From the NCBI RefSeq assembly GCF_003762905.1, contig NZ_RJKS01000003.1:620001-684000 (forward strand): 64,000 nucleotides of DNA, given 5' to 3'. How positions within the stretch are numbered: the first letter of the stretch is position 1; the number at the start of each line of letters is the position of its first letter. The notes under the pieces are model-generated. The model ran no database searches. It saw only the letters and a list, made by a program, of their open reading frames with translations, and was not told the origin of the DNA. The position numbers and the translations under genes were made by a program. This document shows, piece by piece, positions 49,758 through 58,438 of the stretch. This DNA is from Curtobacterium sp. ZW137. Lineage in GTDB: Bacteria > Actinomycetota > Actinomycetes > Actinomycetales > Microbacteriaceae.

Positions 49758-50171
49758 ATGGACACCAGCGAGCAGGACCGCCTCGTCGACGCCCTCGGGC
49801 ACGCGGCGTTCACGACGATGGGCGCGCTGACCGACCTGGCGGCGGACGCCGGCCTGTCGCTGACGCAGCTCCGGGTGCTCGCGATCCTGCGGGACCGGCG
49901 GCTCCGCATCGGGGACCTGGCGGAGTACCTCGGCCTCGAGAAGTCGACGATGACCGGGCTCGTGGCCAGGGCGTCGCAGAAGGGCCTGCTCGCGCGGGAA
50001 CCGAACCCGGACGACGCCCGCGCGGTGGACGTGGTGCTCACCGACCGTGGGCACGAGGTCGCGCTCGCGCTGGAGTCGGCGATGCGCGACGCCCTCCTGC
50101 CCCTCACCGAGCGGCTCCCCCCGGCCGACCGCCGACGACTCCGCGAGCTCCTGGAGCGGATGCTGCGCTGA
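49758..50171 (+). CDS. MarR family regulator of the quinone oxidoreductase
   Basis: A 137-residue winged-helix protein. SLTQLRVLAILRDRRLRIGDLAEYLGLEKSTMTGLVARASQKGLLAREPNPDDARAVDVVLTDRG covers helix-turn-helix and wing. It diverges from the oxidoreductase over a 72-bp gap with two operators, which indicates joint repression. Its end faces a hexanucleotide repeat and the convergent SDR gene. Confidence 0.92.
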   Translation: MDTSEQDRLVDALGHAAFTTMGALTDLAADAGLSLTQLRVLAILRDRRLRIGDLAEYLGLEKSTMTGLVARASQKGLLAREPNPDDARAVDVVLTDRGHEVALALESAMRDALLPLTERLPPADRRRLRELLERMLR

Positions 50172-50173
50172 TC

Positions 50174-50202
50174 AGCGCCAGCGCCAGCGCCAGCGCCAGC
50201 GC
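50174..50202. repeat. Hexanucleotide repeat AGCGCC
   Basis: Nearly five exact tandem copies of AGCGCC begin two bases after the marR stop. A GC-palindromic stretch (GGCGCGGGCGCCGGCGCCG) follows. The block fills the gap to the convergent SDR gene and does not code. Confidence 0.85.
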
Positions 50203-50249
50203 AGCGGCCGCGCCGGCGCGGGCGCCGGCGCCGTCGGCCCCGCGAGCCG

Positions 50250-50999
50250 CTACCGACCGTGCGCCCGCGACGGGATCTGCGTGGCGAGCTTGCCGCCGGA
50301 CACGTCGAGCAGCGTCCCCGTGATGTACGACGACGCGTCACTCGCCAGGAACACCAGCAGGTCGGCGACGTCGTCCGGGGTCTCCCACCGCCGGAGTGAC
50401 AGCGTGTCGAGGAGCCGGTCCTGCGCCTCGGCGGGCATCGTCGCGAAGCCGTTCATCGCCGTCGGCACCATCCCCGGCGCGTACGCGTTCACCGTGATGT
50501 CCCACGGCCCGAGCTCCGAGGCCAGCACCCGGGTGAGCGCCACGACCGCGGCCTTCGACGCGGCGTACGCGGCGCTCCCGACGCTCGGCACGATCGCCGC
50601 GAAGGACGCCGCGTTGATGATCCGGCCACGGCCGGCCCGCTGCATGACCGGTGCGACGGCCTGGCTCATCAGGAAGGTCCCGCCGAGGTTCACGTCCATG
50701 CACCGCTGCCACGCGTCCCACTGCAGGTCGGCGACGAGGCCGTCGACGTTGATGCCGGCGTTGTTCACCAGGACGTCGATGGTCCCGTGTCGTTCGACGA
50801 CGACGTCCACCGCCGCGCGCACCGACGCCGGGTCGGCGACGTTGCAGACGACGTGGTCGGGGGAGTCCGGTCCATCGAAGGCGAGGTCGAGGGCGATGAC
50901 CCGTGCTCCTTCGGCGCGGAACCGGGTGGCGAGCACGCTGCCGATCCCGCGGCCGGCTCCGGTGACGACGACCACGCGGTCGCTGAGGTCGAGGTGCAT
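50250..50999 (-). CDS. SDR family oxidoreductase
   Basis: A 249-residue classical short-chain dehydrogenase. TGAGRGIG binds NAD(P), Asp after strand 2 (ALDLAF) favours NAD+, NNAGIN is present and the catalytic set is INAASFAA plus AYAASKAAV. The IPS...HGR tail is short. It diverges from a second SDR that is coupled to a FadR-type regulator of sugar-acid type, so a polyol or sugar-acid dehydrogenase is likely. No substrate can be named. Confidence 0.9.
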   Translation of the reverse strand: MHLDLSDRVVVVTGAGRGIGSVLATRFRAEGARVIALDLAFDGPDSPDHVVCNVADPASVRAAVDVVVERHGTIDVLVNNAGINVDGLVADLQWDAWQRCMDVNLGGTFLMSQAVAPVMQRAGRGRIINAASFAAIVPSVGSAAYAASKAAVVALTRVLASELGPWDITVNAYAPGMVPTAMNGFATMPAEAQDRLLDTLSLRRWETPDDVADLLVFLASDASSYITGTLLDVSGGKLATQIPSRAHGR

Positions 51000-51054
51000 C
51001 GTCGCTCCCTTCGACCGGCGGACGTCGCCGGCCTCAATAGGCATACTAATCAGC

Positions 51055-51801
51055 ATGACGAACGATGCGGAACAGGCCGAGCCGGCACAGCGGGTCCTCT
51101 GGATCACCGGCGGCGGCAGCGGCATGGGTGCAGCAGCGGCGCGCACCGCGGCGGGGAGCGGCTGGACGGTGGTCCTCAGCGGGCGCCGCGCCGACCGGCT
51201 CGAGGCGGTGGCCGCCGACGTTCGCTCCGCCGGCGGGACCGCGGACGTCCTGCCGCTCGACGCGGCCGACCCGGACGCCGTCCCCGCCGCGGCCGCGGCG
51301 ATCGCGGACCGGTACGGGCGCCTCGACGGGCTGGTCCTCGCCGCCGGCCTGAACGCACCGCGACGCCGGTGGGACGACCAGTCGATGCCGGACTTCCGCG
51401 CGATCGTGGACACCAACCTCACCGCCGTCGTCGCCGTCGTCGACGCGGCACTCCCCGCGCTCCGGGCGTCCGGCGGCGTCGTGGTCGTCGTCTCCTCGTA
51501 CGCCGGGTGGTCGTTCCAGTCCGGCGCTGGGGTGGCGTACTCGGCATCGAAGACGGCACTCGGCTCGGTCGTCCGGAGCCTCAACCAGCAGGAGGCGGCG
51601 CACGGGATCCGCGCGACGCACCTCTGCCCCGGCGACGTCGCGACGGACTTCCTCGACCAGCGCCCCGAGGTCCCCGACGCGGCAGCGCGTGCCGTGATGC
51701 TCACCCCGGAGGACATCGGCCGCACCATCGGCTTCGTGCTCGACGCCCCCGCGCACGTCCGCGTCGACGAACTCGTGATCAGCCCGGTCGCACAGCGGTG
51801 A
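51055..51801 (+). CDS. SDR family oxidoreductase
   Basis: A 248-residue short-chain dehydrogenase with TGGGSGMG, SGRRADR (an Arg pair that suits NADP+), AAGLNAP in place of the usual NNAG, and catalytic VSSYAGW plus AYSASKTAL. The ATG has no clear ribosome-binding site and lies a few bases after the AT-rich CATACTAATCAGC, so a leaderless mRNA is possible. Its stop overlaps the GntR gene by GTGA. Confidence 0.88.
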   Translation: MTNDAEQAEPAQRVLWITGGGSGMGAAAARTAAGSGWTVVLSGRRADRLEAVAADVRSAGGTADVLPLDAADPDAVPAAAAAIADRYGRLDGLVLAAGLNAPRRRWDDQSMPDFRAIVDTNLTAVVAVVDAALPALRASGGVVVVVSSYAGWSFQSGAGVAYSASKTALGSVVRSLNQQEAAHGIRATHLCPGDVATDFLDQRPEVPDAAARAVMLTPEDIGRTIGFVLDAPAHVRVDELVISPVAQR

Positions 51802-52454
51802 CGAGCACCTTCGACCGGGTGCTCGACGAGCTCGGGTCGGCGATCGTCTCCGGAACACTGCCGACCGGACACGTCGACAGCATCGACGGTTTCGTCGTCC
51901 GCACGGGTGCGAGTCGGAGCATCGTCCGCGAGGCGACGCGGGTCCTCGTCGGGCTCGGTCTCCTCAGTGCGGGCCGTCGCGTCGGCCTCCGGGTCCGCCC
52001 GCGGGAGGACTGGGACGTGATCGACCCGCGCGTGGTCGGCTGGCGCCTCGCCGGGTCCGAGCGCGACGCGGTGCTCGCGGAACTCCGCGCACTCCGGCGC
52101 GCGGTCGAGCCGGAAGCGGCAGCCGCGGCAGCGGACCGTGTCGCGTCCGGCGCGGTCCCACCGGACGGCCTGGAGGCACTGGTCGCCGCCGCAGGCCGAC
52201 TCGCGGCCGACGGCGCGGACGCCGCCACGCGCCTCCAGTCCGACCGAGCGGTGCACCGTCGCCTGCTGGACCTGTCCGGGAACGCGGTCTTCGCCCGGCT
52301 GGCGCAGGTCGTCGAGCGCGCGCTCGACGAGCGCGAGCACATCGGACCGGACCCGCACGACATGGCGCTGCACGTCGCGTTGGCCGACGCCGTGGCGCGC
52401 GGGGATGCTCCGGGGGCGGCGGCGGCGATGCGGGAGATCGTCGACCGCACCTGA
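51798..52454 (+). CDS. GntR family regulator, FadR subfamily
   Basis: A 218-residue regulator. The winged helix lies at about residues 5-70 (DRVLDELGSAIVSGTLPTG, GASRSIVREATRVLVGLGLL), and the C-terminal all-helical FCD domain contains the metal-binding Asp/His pattern. DWDVIDPRVVGWRL matches the linker of DgoR/LgoR-like sugar-acid regulators. The GTG start overlaps the SDR stop, so it should control both divergent SDR genes through the 55-bp gap at 51000-51054. Confidence 0.9.
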   Translation: MTSTFDRVLDELGSAIVSGTLPTGHVDSIDGFVVRTGASRSIVREATRVLVGLGLLSAGRRVGLRVRPREDWDVIDPRVVGWRLAGSERDAVLAELRALRRAVEPEAAAAAADRVASGAVPPDGLEALVAAAGRLAADGADAATRLQSDRAVHRRLLDLSGNAVFARLAQVVERALDEREHIGPDPHDMALHVALADAVARGDAPGAAAAMREIVDRT

Positions 52455-52492
52455 ACCGGAGGACCGCTTGCGCCGCCCACGGCCGGACCGTT

Positions 52493-52507
52493 AACATTTC
52501 ACATGTT
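52493..52507 (+). promoter_or_regulatory. Inverted repeat before the two-component operon
   Basis: AACAT, five bases, ATGTT is a perfect inverted repeat 22 bases before the response regulator start, in the only AT-rich stretch of the gap. It may be an autoregulatory site, though OmpR-type regulators more often bind direct repeats. Confidence 0.5.
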
Positions 52508-52528
52508 GTCCAATCCGGGGGAGTCCGC

Positions 52529-53194
52529 ATGCGCATCCTGATCGCCGAGGACGAGACGTTCCTCGCGGACGCCGTCGCCGCGGGCTTCCGAAGCCACGGC
52601 TGGGCCGTCGACGTGGCCGGCGACGGCGACCGGGCCCTCGAGCTCGCACTCGTCCACGACTACGACGTGCTCGTCCTGGACCGTGACCTCCCCGGCACAC
52701 ACGGTGACGACGTCTGCCGGGACGTCGTCGCCGCCGGACGGGGATGCCGGATCGTGATGCTCACCGCTGCCGCCCGGCTCGACGACCGCGTCGAGGGGTT
52801 CGAGCTCGGTGCCGACGACTACCTCCCGAAGCCCTTCGCGTTCGCCGAGCTCGTCGTCCGCGTGCGGGCGCTCGGGCGACGGAGCGCCGCCGCTGCACCG
52901 CTCGTGCTCCGCGCGGCCGACATCGAACTCGACCCGGCGCGCGGCACGGTCGTCCGGGCCGGGGACCCGGTCCACCTCACCCGGAAGCAGTTCGGGGTCC
53001 TCGAGCTCCTGCTCGGCGCCCGCGGACAGCTGGTCAGCGCCGAGGTGATGCTCGAGAAGGTCTGGGACGAGCACGCCGACCCCTTCACGACCGCTCCGCG
53101 GGTCACCGTCTCCACGTTGCGACGGGCGCTCGGTGCGCCGGATCCGATCACGACCGTCCCCGGAGTGGGGTACCGGATCGACGTCGACGCGTGA
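52529..53194 (+). CDS. OmpR/PhoB-type response regulator
   Basis: A 221-residue regulator. The receiver domain (1-115) has the acidic pair Glu7/Asp8, phospho-acceptor Asp51 (LVLDRDLPG) and the lysine of LPKPFA. A winged-helix DNA-binding domain follows (VHLTRKQFGVLELLLGARGQLVSAEVMLEKVW ... RVTVSTLRRALG, VPGVGYRI). GGGGGAG precedes the ATG. It overlaps the histidine kinase by GTGA. The signal is not identifiable; the downstream PQQ-type dehydrogenase is a possible target only by position. Confidence 0.94.
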   Translation: MRILIAEDETFLADAVAAGFRSHGWAVDVAGDGDRALELALVHDYDVLVLDRDLPGTHGDDVCRDVVAAGRGCRIVMLTAAARLDDRVEGFELGADDYLPKPFAFAELVVRVRALGRRSAAAAPLVLRAADIELDPARGTVVRAGDPVHLTRKQFGVLELLLGARGQLVSAEVMLEKVWDEHADPFTTAPRVTVSTLRRALGAPDPITTVPGVGYRIDVDA

Positions 53195-54240
53195 GCACCA
53201 GGACGCGGCTGACGCTGACCGCCTGCACGGTCTTCACCCTCGCCGCGCTCGCCGCGTTCGCCGGGCTCGTGTTCGTCATCCAGGACTTCCCCGCCTACGC
53301 CGTGGACCGGGGCGAGTTCCCGCGGCGGAGCGAGGTGATCCGGATGGTGGTGACCGGCGCGGCCGTGGCGATCGCGTTCTTCGCCGTCGTCGGGGCGGTG
53401 TTCGCGTGGGTGCTCGCCGGAACGCTGCTCCGGCCGCTCGACCGCATCGCACGTGCCGCCCTCAGCGCCGCGGACGGCGACCTCTCCCAGCGTGTGGGCC
53501 TCCGTCGATCGGACGAGTTCGGCCGGCTCGCCGCGACGTTCGACCTGATGCTCGACCGGCTGCAGGACGCCGTGGCGGTCCATGAGCGCTTCGCGGCGAA
53601 CGCCGCGCACGAGCTCCGGACACCGCTCGCGGTGATCCGGACCGTGACCGAGGTGGCGCAGGCATCCCCGGAGCACCGTGACGTCGACGAGGTGCTCCGC
53701 CGGATCGCCGTCACCAACCGCCGTGCGACCGAGACCTGCGAGGCACTCCTCGAGCTCTCGGACGCGAACCGGGTGTCGATGCGGCGTCGCCCGGAGGCGC
53801 TCGGGCCGGTCGTGGCGGACGCGCTCGAGGAAGTGCTGCCGGCGCTGGAGCAGGCGGGCGTGCAGGTCGGCGTGGACATCGGCCCCGGCGACGTCGTGCT
53901 CGAGTGCGACCGACGGCTCCTCCGGCAGGCGCTCCGGAACCTGCTCGACAACGTCGCGCGACACGGTGCTCCCGGAACGGCGACGATGACCGTCCTCGCC
54001 GATGCCTCCGACGTCCTGATCCGCTGCGAGAACCCCGGCGAGACGCTCGATCCCGAGCGTGTCGGGCGACTGGCGGAGCCGTTCCTCCGGGGTGGGGGCC
54101 GTGGGCGGTCCGGGGCGGAACGCGGGCACGGGCTCGGGCTGGCGCTGGTCGCACGCGTCGCGGCGGTCCACGGTGGCGCGCTCGACCTGCGGCCGCCTCC
54201 CGGGGGCGGCCTCGTCGTCGAGATCCGCTTGCCGCGCTGA
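53191..54240 (+). CDS. Sensor histidine kinase
   Basis: A 349-residue kinase with two membrane helices (about 8-30 and 52-78) and only a 20-residue extracellular loop, so it probably senses through the membrane or a partner. HAMP (79-130) is followed by the phospho-acceptor His140 in ANAAHELRTPL, the N-box RNLLDNVARHG and the G2 box GHGLGLALV. The G1 box reads RCENPGE where DxGxG is usual, as in some small actinobacterial kinases. It phosphorylates the regulator encoded just upstream. Confidence 0.92.
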   Translation: MSTRTRLTLTACTVFTLAALAAFAGLVFVIQDFPAYAVDRGEFPRRSEVIRMVVTGAAVAIAFFAVVGAVFAWVLAGTLLRPLDRIARAALSAADGDLSQRVGLRRSDEFGRLAATFDLMLDRLQDAVAVHERFAANAAHELRTPLAVIRTVTEVAQASPEHRDVDEVLRRIAVTNRRATETCEALLELSDANRVSMRRRPEALGPVVADALEEVLPALEQAGVQVGVDIGPGDVVLECDRRLLRQALRNLLDNVARHGAPGTATMTVLADASDVLIRCENPGETLDPERVGRLAEPFLRGGGRGRSGAERGHGLGLALVARVAAVHGGALDLRPPPGGGLVVEIRLPR

Positions 54241-54327
54241 GCCGCGGTGTCACCGGGGCCGGCGCGTCGGACCGGCGGGCGCGTCGTGTCCGGCTGGCCC
54301 GCGGGGTGCGCGCGTACGGTGCGCGCC

Positions 54328-55446
54328 ATGCGTACCCGAACCGCATCGCCGCTCGTCGTCCTCACGCTCGTCGCCCTCACGCTCTCCGGCTGCACCGCCG
54401 GCTCGGACGCCGACGACGAGCCCACGCGCCGGGCCGCGACCGCCCCGCCGACGCCGACCGACCTGGCCGACGGCGAGGTGGTCCCCACCGGCGCCGTGAC
54501 GGACGTCGCGACCGGACTCGACGCGCCCTGGTCGGTGGTGCTGACCGACGACGGCACCCCGCTCGTGAGCCTCCGGGACTCCGGTGACGTCCTCGAGCTC
54601 GGCGACGACGGCACCCCGCGGACGGTCGGGTCGATCGACGGCATCTCGCACGGCGGGGAGGGCGGGCTCCTCGGCCTCGCGCTGCACGACGACGCGCTCT
54701 ACGTGTACTCGACCGCCGACGACGGCAACCGTGTCCAGCGCTACCCGCTCACCGGCAGCGCCGGGTCCTTCGCGCTCGGCGACCCGACGACGGTCATCGA
54801 CGAGCTGCCCGCGAACACCTTCCACGACGGCGGCCGGATCGCGTTCGGGCCGGACGACATGCTCTACGTCACCGTGGGGGACGCCGGGAACCGGTCCGAG
54901 GCGCAGGACCGGTCCTCGCTCGCCGGCAAGATCCTCCGCCTGACCCCGACGGGCGACGTCCCCGACGACAACCCCTTCGACGGGTCGCCGGTCTGGTCGT
55001 ACGGGCACCGCAACGTGCAGGGACTCGGGTGGGCGTCCGACGGCACGATGTTCGCGTCCGAGTTCGGTGAGGACACCTGGGACGAGCTCAACGTCATCGA
55101 ACCGGGGAAGGACTACGGGTGGCCCGAGGTGGAGGGCGCCGGCGGCACGAGCCAGGGGTTCGTCGACCCGGTGCGGCAGTGGTCGACCGACGCCGCGAGC
55201 CCGTCGGGCCTCGCCGTCGTCGACGACACCGTGTTCATCGCGAACCTCCGCGGTGAGGTGCTCCGGTCGGTGCCCGCCGCCGACCCGTCCGACTCGCGCG
55301 AGTGGTTCTCCGGGGAGTACGGGCGGCTCCGCACCGTGCTCGCGGGACCAGACGGCACCCTCTGGTTCGTCACGAACAACACCGACGGCCGCGGCACCCC
55401 CGGCGCCGGCGACGACCGGATCCTGTCCGTCGGTCTCACCGGGTGA
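54328..55446 (+). CDS. PQQ-type sugar dehydrogenase lipoprotein (glucose/sorbosone family)
   Basis: A 372-residue secreted lipoprotein. The lipobox is LTLSGC with Cys22. The six-bladed propeller of soluble glucose dehydrogenase/Hhip-like proteins is clear from GLDAPWSVVLTDDGTPLVS, GGEGGLLGLALHD, FHDGGRIAFGPDDMLYVTVGD, YGHRNVQGLGW and FGEDTWDELNVIEPGKDYGWPEVEG. PQQ-dependent members oxidise aldoses to lactones; no PQQ synthesis genes are in the window, and some family members lack PQQ. The ATG at 54328 starts the signal peptide. A lactonase of the SMP-30 type follows two genes later. Confidence 0.88.
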   Translation: MRTRTASPLVVLTLVALTLSGCTAGSDADDEPTRRAATAPPTPTDLADGEVVPTGAVTDVATGLDAPWSVVLTDDGTPLVSLRDSGDVLELGDDGTPRTVGSIDGISHGGEGGLLGLALHDDALYVYSTADDGNRVQRYPLTGSAGSFALGDPTTVIDELPANTFHDGGRIAFGPDDMLYVTVGDAGNRSEAQDRSSLAGKILRLTPTGDVPDDNPFDGSPVWSYGHRNVQGLGWASDGTMFASEFGEDTWDELNVIEPGKDYGWPEVEGAGGTSQGFVDPVRQWSTDAASPSGLAVVDDTVFIANLRGEVLRSVPAADPSDSREWFSGEYGRLRTVLAGPDGTLWFVTNNTDGRGTPGAGDDRILSVGLTG

Positions 55447-55467
55447 GGCGCGCGTACTGTCCGGTCC

Positions 55468-56289
55468 ATGCCTGCTCTCACAGACACCTTCGTCCTGTCC
55501 AACGGACTCCACATCCCCCAGATCGGCTTCGGCACCTGGCAGATCCCGCCGGGGTCCGAGGCGTACGACGCCACCCGGGCCGCACTCGACGCCGGCTACC
55601 GGCACATCGACACGGCGGCGGCCTACGGCAACGAAGCCAGCGTCGGCGAGGCGGTCCGCGACAGCGGTGTGCCGCGTGACGAGGTGTTCATCACCACGAA
55701 GCTCCCCGCCGAGATCAAGACGGCGTCCGGCGCGCGCGAGGCCTTCGCGGCGTCCACCGCGGCCCTCGACCTCGGGGTCGTCGACCTCTACCTGATCCAC
55801 GCACCGTGGCCGTGGAGCGACATGGGCAGCGACCACCGCGACGGCAACGTCGAGGTCTGGAAGGTCTTCGAGGAGCTGTACGACGCCGGCAAGACCCGGT
55901 CCATCGGGGTCTCGAACTTCGTCGTCGCCGATCTCGAGCACCTCCTCGCGAACACCGACGTCGTGCCGCACGCCGACCAGATCCGCTGGTTCATCGGCAA
56001 CACCCAGGACGACACGACGGCGTTCTGCGCGGAGCAGGACATCCTCGTCGAGGGCTACTCGCCGCTCGCCACCGGTGGACTCCTGTCGAACGCGGCCATC
56101 GGCGAGATCGCGGCGAAGTACGACAAGACCGTGGCGCAGGTCGCGATCCGGTACCTGCTCGAGAAGGACGTGCTCCCGCTGCCGAAGTCGACGACCCCGT
56201 CGCGGATCGCCGAGAACGCCGACGTCGACTTCGTGCTCGCGCCCGAGGACGTCGCGACGCTCGACGGCCTGCAGGACACGACCGACTGA
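55468..56289 (+). CDS. Aldo/keto reductase, 2,5-diketo-D-gluconate reductase type
   Basis: A 273-residue AKR5-like reductase with the tetrad intact: Asp48 and Tyr53 (HIDTAAAYGNE), Lys78 (TTKLP) and His111 (LIHAPWP). The cofactor site is PLPKSTTPSRIAEN. Family members reduce 2,5-diketo-D-gluconate or other carbonyls with NADPH. It lies 21 bases after the sugar dehydrogenase and 13 before the SMP-30 gene, consistent with an operon for sugar or sugar-acid redox conversion. Confidence 0.9.
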   Translation: MPALTDTFVLSNGLHIPQIGFGTWQIPPGSEAYDATRAALDAGYRHIDTAAAYGNEASVGEAVRDSGVPRDEVFITTKLPAEIKTASGAREAFAASTAALDLGVVDLYLIHAPWPWSDMGSDHRDGNVEVWKVFEELYDAGKTRSIGVSNFVVADLEHLLANTDVVPHADQIRWFIGNTQDDTTAFCAEQDILVEGYSPLATGGLLSNAAIGEIAAKYDKTVAQVAIRYLLEKDVLPLPKSTTPSRIAENADVDFVLAPEDVATLDGLQDTTD

Positions 56290-56302
56290 GCGGCGGGCGC
56301 GC

Positions 56303-57238
56303 ATGACGTCGATCACCGACCTCGTCCCGGACCCGTCCGCGCTCGAGCGCATCGCGACCGGCAGCACCTGGGCGGAGGGGCCGTGCTGGATCCCCGCCAC
56401 CCGGACGCTCCGCTGGTCCGACATCCCCGGCGACCGGATCCTGCAGTGGGACGCCTCCTCGGGTGCCACCACGACGTACGCCGACGGGGTGGAGTTCACC
56501 AACGGCCGGACCCTCGACGCCGACGGGTCCGTCGTGCAGTGCTCGCACGGGAACCGTCGCGTCGAGCGGGACCGGGACGGCGTCGTCACGGTCATCGCGG
56601 ACGGGTGGAACGGGGTGCGGCTGAACTCTCCGAACGACGTCCTGGTCGCGCGGGACGGCAGCGTGTGGTTCACCGATCCGGCCTACGGCATCACGCAGCC
56701 GCGCGAGGGGCACCCCGGTGTGCGGGAGTACGGCGACCACTGGGTGTTCCGCTGCGGCCCGGACGGCTCCGACCTGCGCCCCGTGGTGCTCGATGCCGAC
56801 GAGCCGAACGGGTTGGCGTTCGACCCGACCGGGCGGGTGCTCTACGTCGCGAGTTCGTCGTCGGAGCGGCCGGTGATCCGGGCGTACGACGTGTCCGTGG
56901 ACGGTGCCGGTGGCGGCGGCGCGCGCGGTGACGGGGACGTCGGCGCGCTCGGTGACGGTGGCCTCGCGGCCGCGGTCCGGGTGAAGAACGGGCGGGTCTT
57001 CGCGACGCTCGAACCGGGCGAGGGGGCACCAGACGGCATCCGGGTGGACCTCGACGGCAACGTCTGGTCGTCCTCGCACGACGGGGTCGTCGTGTTCACC
57101 CCCGACGGTCGGCGGATCGGCGAGGTCCGCGTGCCGGAGGTCGTCGCGAACCTCTGCTTCGGTGACGACGACGGCACGACGCTGTTCATCGCCGCGACGA
57201 CGTCGATCTACCGGATCCGGACAACCGCCCGGATCTGA
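56303..57238 (+). CDS. SMP-30/gluconolactonase family protein
   Basis: A 311-residue six-bladed propeller lactonase. The metal-binding Glu is in TWAEGPCW, Asn in NSPNDVLVARDGSVWFTDPAYGI and Asp in APDGIRVDLDGNVWSS, all as in SMP-30. A glycine-rich insert of about 25 residues (GAGGGGARGDGDVGALGDGG, near 205-230) interrupts the domain and is unusual. It should hydrolyse a sugar lactone made by the dehydrogenase two genes upstream, although that one is extracellular and this one lacks a signal peptide. Confidence 0.88.
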   Translation: MTSITDLVPDPSALERIATGSTWAEGPCWIPATRTLRWSDIPGDRILQWDASSGATTTYADGVEFTNGRTLDADGSVVQCSHGNRRVERDRDGVVTVIADGWNGVRLNSPNDVLVARDGSVWFTDPAYGITQPREGHPGVREYGDHWVFRCGPDGSDLRPVVLDADEPNGLAFDPTGRVLYVASSSSERPVIRAYDVSVDGAGGGGARGDGDVGALGDGGLAAAVRVKNGRVFATLEPGEGAPDGIRVDLDGNVWSSSHDGVVVFTPDGRRIGEVRVPEVVANLCFGDDDGTTLFIAATTSIYRIRTTARI

Positions 57239-57264
57239 CGGCCCTTCCGTTCATGGTATGTGCA

Positions 57265-57280
57265 ATGTAAAATACATGTA
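57265..57280 (+). promoter_or_regulatory. AT-rich palindromes before the glycosyltransferase
   Basis: ATGTA-AAA-TACAT (57265-57277) and the overlapping TACATGTA (57273-57280) lie in the most AT-rich stretch of the area. TAAAAT at 57268-57273 is a good -10 box with a weak -35 (TTCCGT, 57245), so a repressor bound here would cover the promoter. Confidence 0.6.
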
Positions 57281-57303
57281 CACCTACCACGAGCGGAGAC
57301 GTC

Positions 57304-58431
57304 ATGCCCCATGTCGCGATCATCGGAACCCGGGGCTACCCCTCGTACTACGGCGGCTTCGAGACGGCCGTGCGCTACATCGCGCCCCACCTCGCAGAGT
57401 CGGGGTGGGGCGTCACCGTGTACGGCCGCCCCGGGCAGGAACGGACGGACGACCCGGCGCTCGATCCCCGGGTCGTCCGGCGGACCACCCGGGGGACCGA
57501 GTCGAAGGCGCTGAGCACCCTGTCGTTCGGGCTCACCGCGGTGCTCGACACCATCCGCCGCCGCCCGGACGTCGCGCTCGTCATGAACTGCGCGAACGGC
57601 TTCTGGCTCCCCCTGCTGGCACTCGCCGGCATCCCCACCGTCGTGAACGTCGACGGCATCGAGTGGGAGCGCGCGAAGTGGGGGCGCCTCGCCCGCTTCG
57701 TCTTCAAGGCCGGAGCCCGGATGACCGCTCGGTTCGCGGACCGGCTCGTGTTCGACGCCGACGCGATCGGCGCCTACTGGCGCCGTGAGTTCGACCGGAC
57801 CGGCGTGATGATCCCCTACGGCGGGACCGAGAGCCGCGCCCTGCCCCTGCACGAGGACGACACCGACCTCACCGGGCGGCCCTTCGCCCTGGTGGTCGCC
57901 CGGTTCGTCCCGGAGAACACCGTGGCGGAGTTCCTCGAGGCCGCCGAGCGCATCGCCCGGCACCACCCCGTCGTCATCGTCGGGTCCAGCGGGTACGGCG
58001 GCGGCCTGGACGACGCGGCCCGATCGCTCGCCGCGCGGAACCGCGACGTCCGGTGGCTCGGGCACGTGGCGGACGACGCGCGGCTCTTCGCGCTCTGGCA
58101 GCACGCCGGCGCGTACTTCCACGGCCACAGCGTCGGCGGCACGAACCCGGCGCTCGTCCAGGCGATGCACTGCGGCGCGCCGACGGTCGCCAGGGACACC
58201 GTCTACAACCGCGAGGTCCTCGGGGACGACGGCGCCGTCTTCGTCGAACCGCAGCCGGACGCCATCGCGGACGCGGTCCTCGCGGTGCTCGACGACCCCG
58301 AAGAGCAGCAGCTGCGCGGTGCCGCCGTGCTCCGCCGGGCGCGGACCGCGTACACGTGGGACGGCGTGTGCGACGGGTACGAGCAGGCGCTCGCGGGGGT
58401 CATCGTGCGGGAGCGCGCTGCCGTATCCTGA
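57304..58431 (+). CDS. GT-B glycosyltransferase (DUF1972/GT4-like)
   Basis: A 375-residue glycosyltransferase. The N-terminus AIIGTRGYPSYYGGFETAVRYIAPHLAESG is the DUF1972 signature of rhamnosyl- and related transferases, and the C-terminal half has FALVVARFVPENTVAEFLEAAERI and HSVGGTNPALVQAMHCGAPTVARD, the nucleotide-sugar site. Such enzymes build wall polysaccharides or capsules, but no other polysaccharide gene is close, so it is an isolated gene. GCGGAGAC precedes the ATG. A compact AT-rich palindromic promoter region lies directly upstream. Confidence 0.9.
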   Translation: MPHVAIIGTRGYPSYYGGFETAVRYIAPHLAESGWGVTVYGRPGQERTDDPALDPRVVRRTTRGTESKALSTLSFGLTAVLDTIRRRPDVALVMNCANGFWLPLLALAGIPTVVNVDGIEWERAKWGRLARFVFKAGARMTARFADRLVFDADAIGAYWRREFDRTGVMIPYGGTESRALPLHEDDTDLTGRPFALVVARFVPENTVAEFLEAAERIARHHPVVIVGSSGYGGGLDDAARSLAARNRDVRWLGHVADDARLFALWQHAGAYFHGHSVGGTNPALVQAMHCGAPTVARDTVYNREVLGDDGAVFVEPQPDAIADAVLAVLDDPEEQQLRGAAVLRRARTAYTWDGVCDGYEQALAGVIVRERAAVS

Positions 58432-58438
58432 CTCGGCC

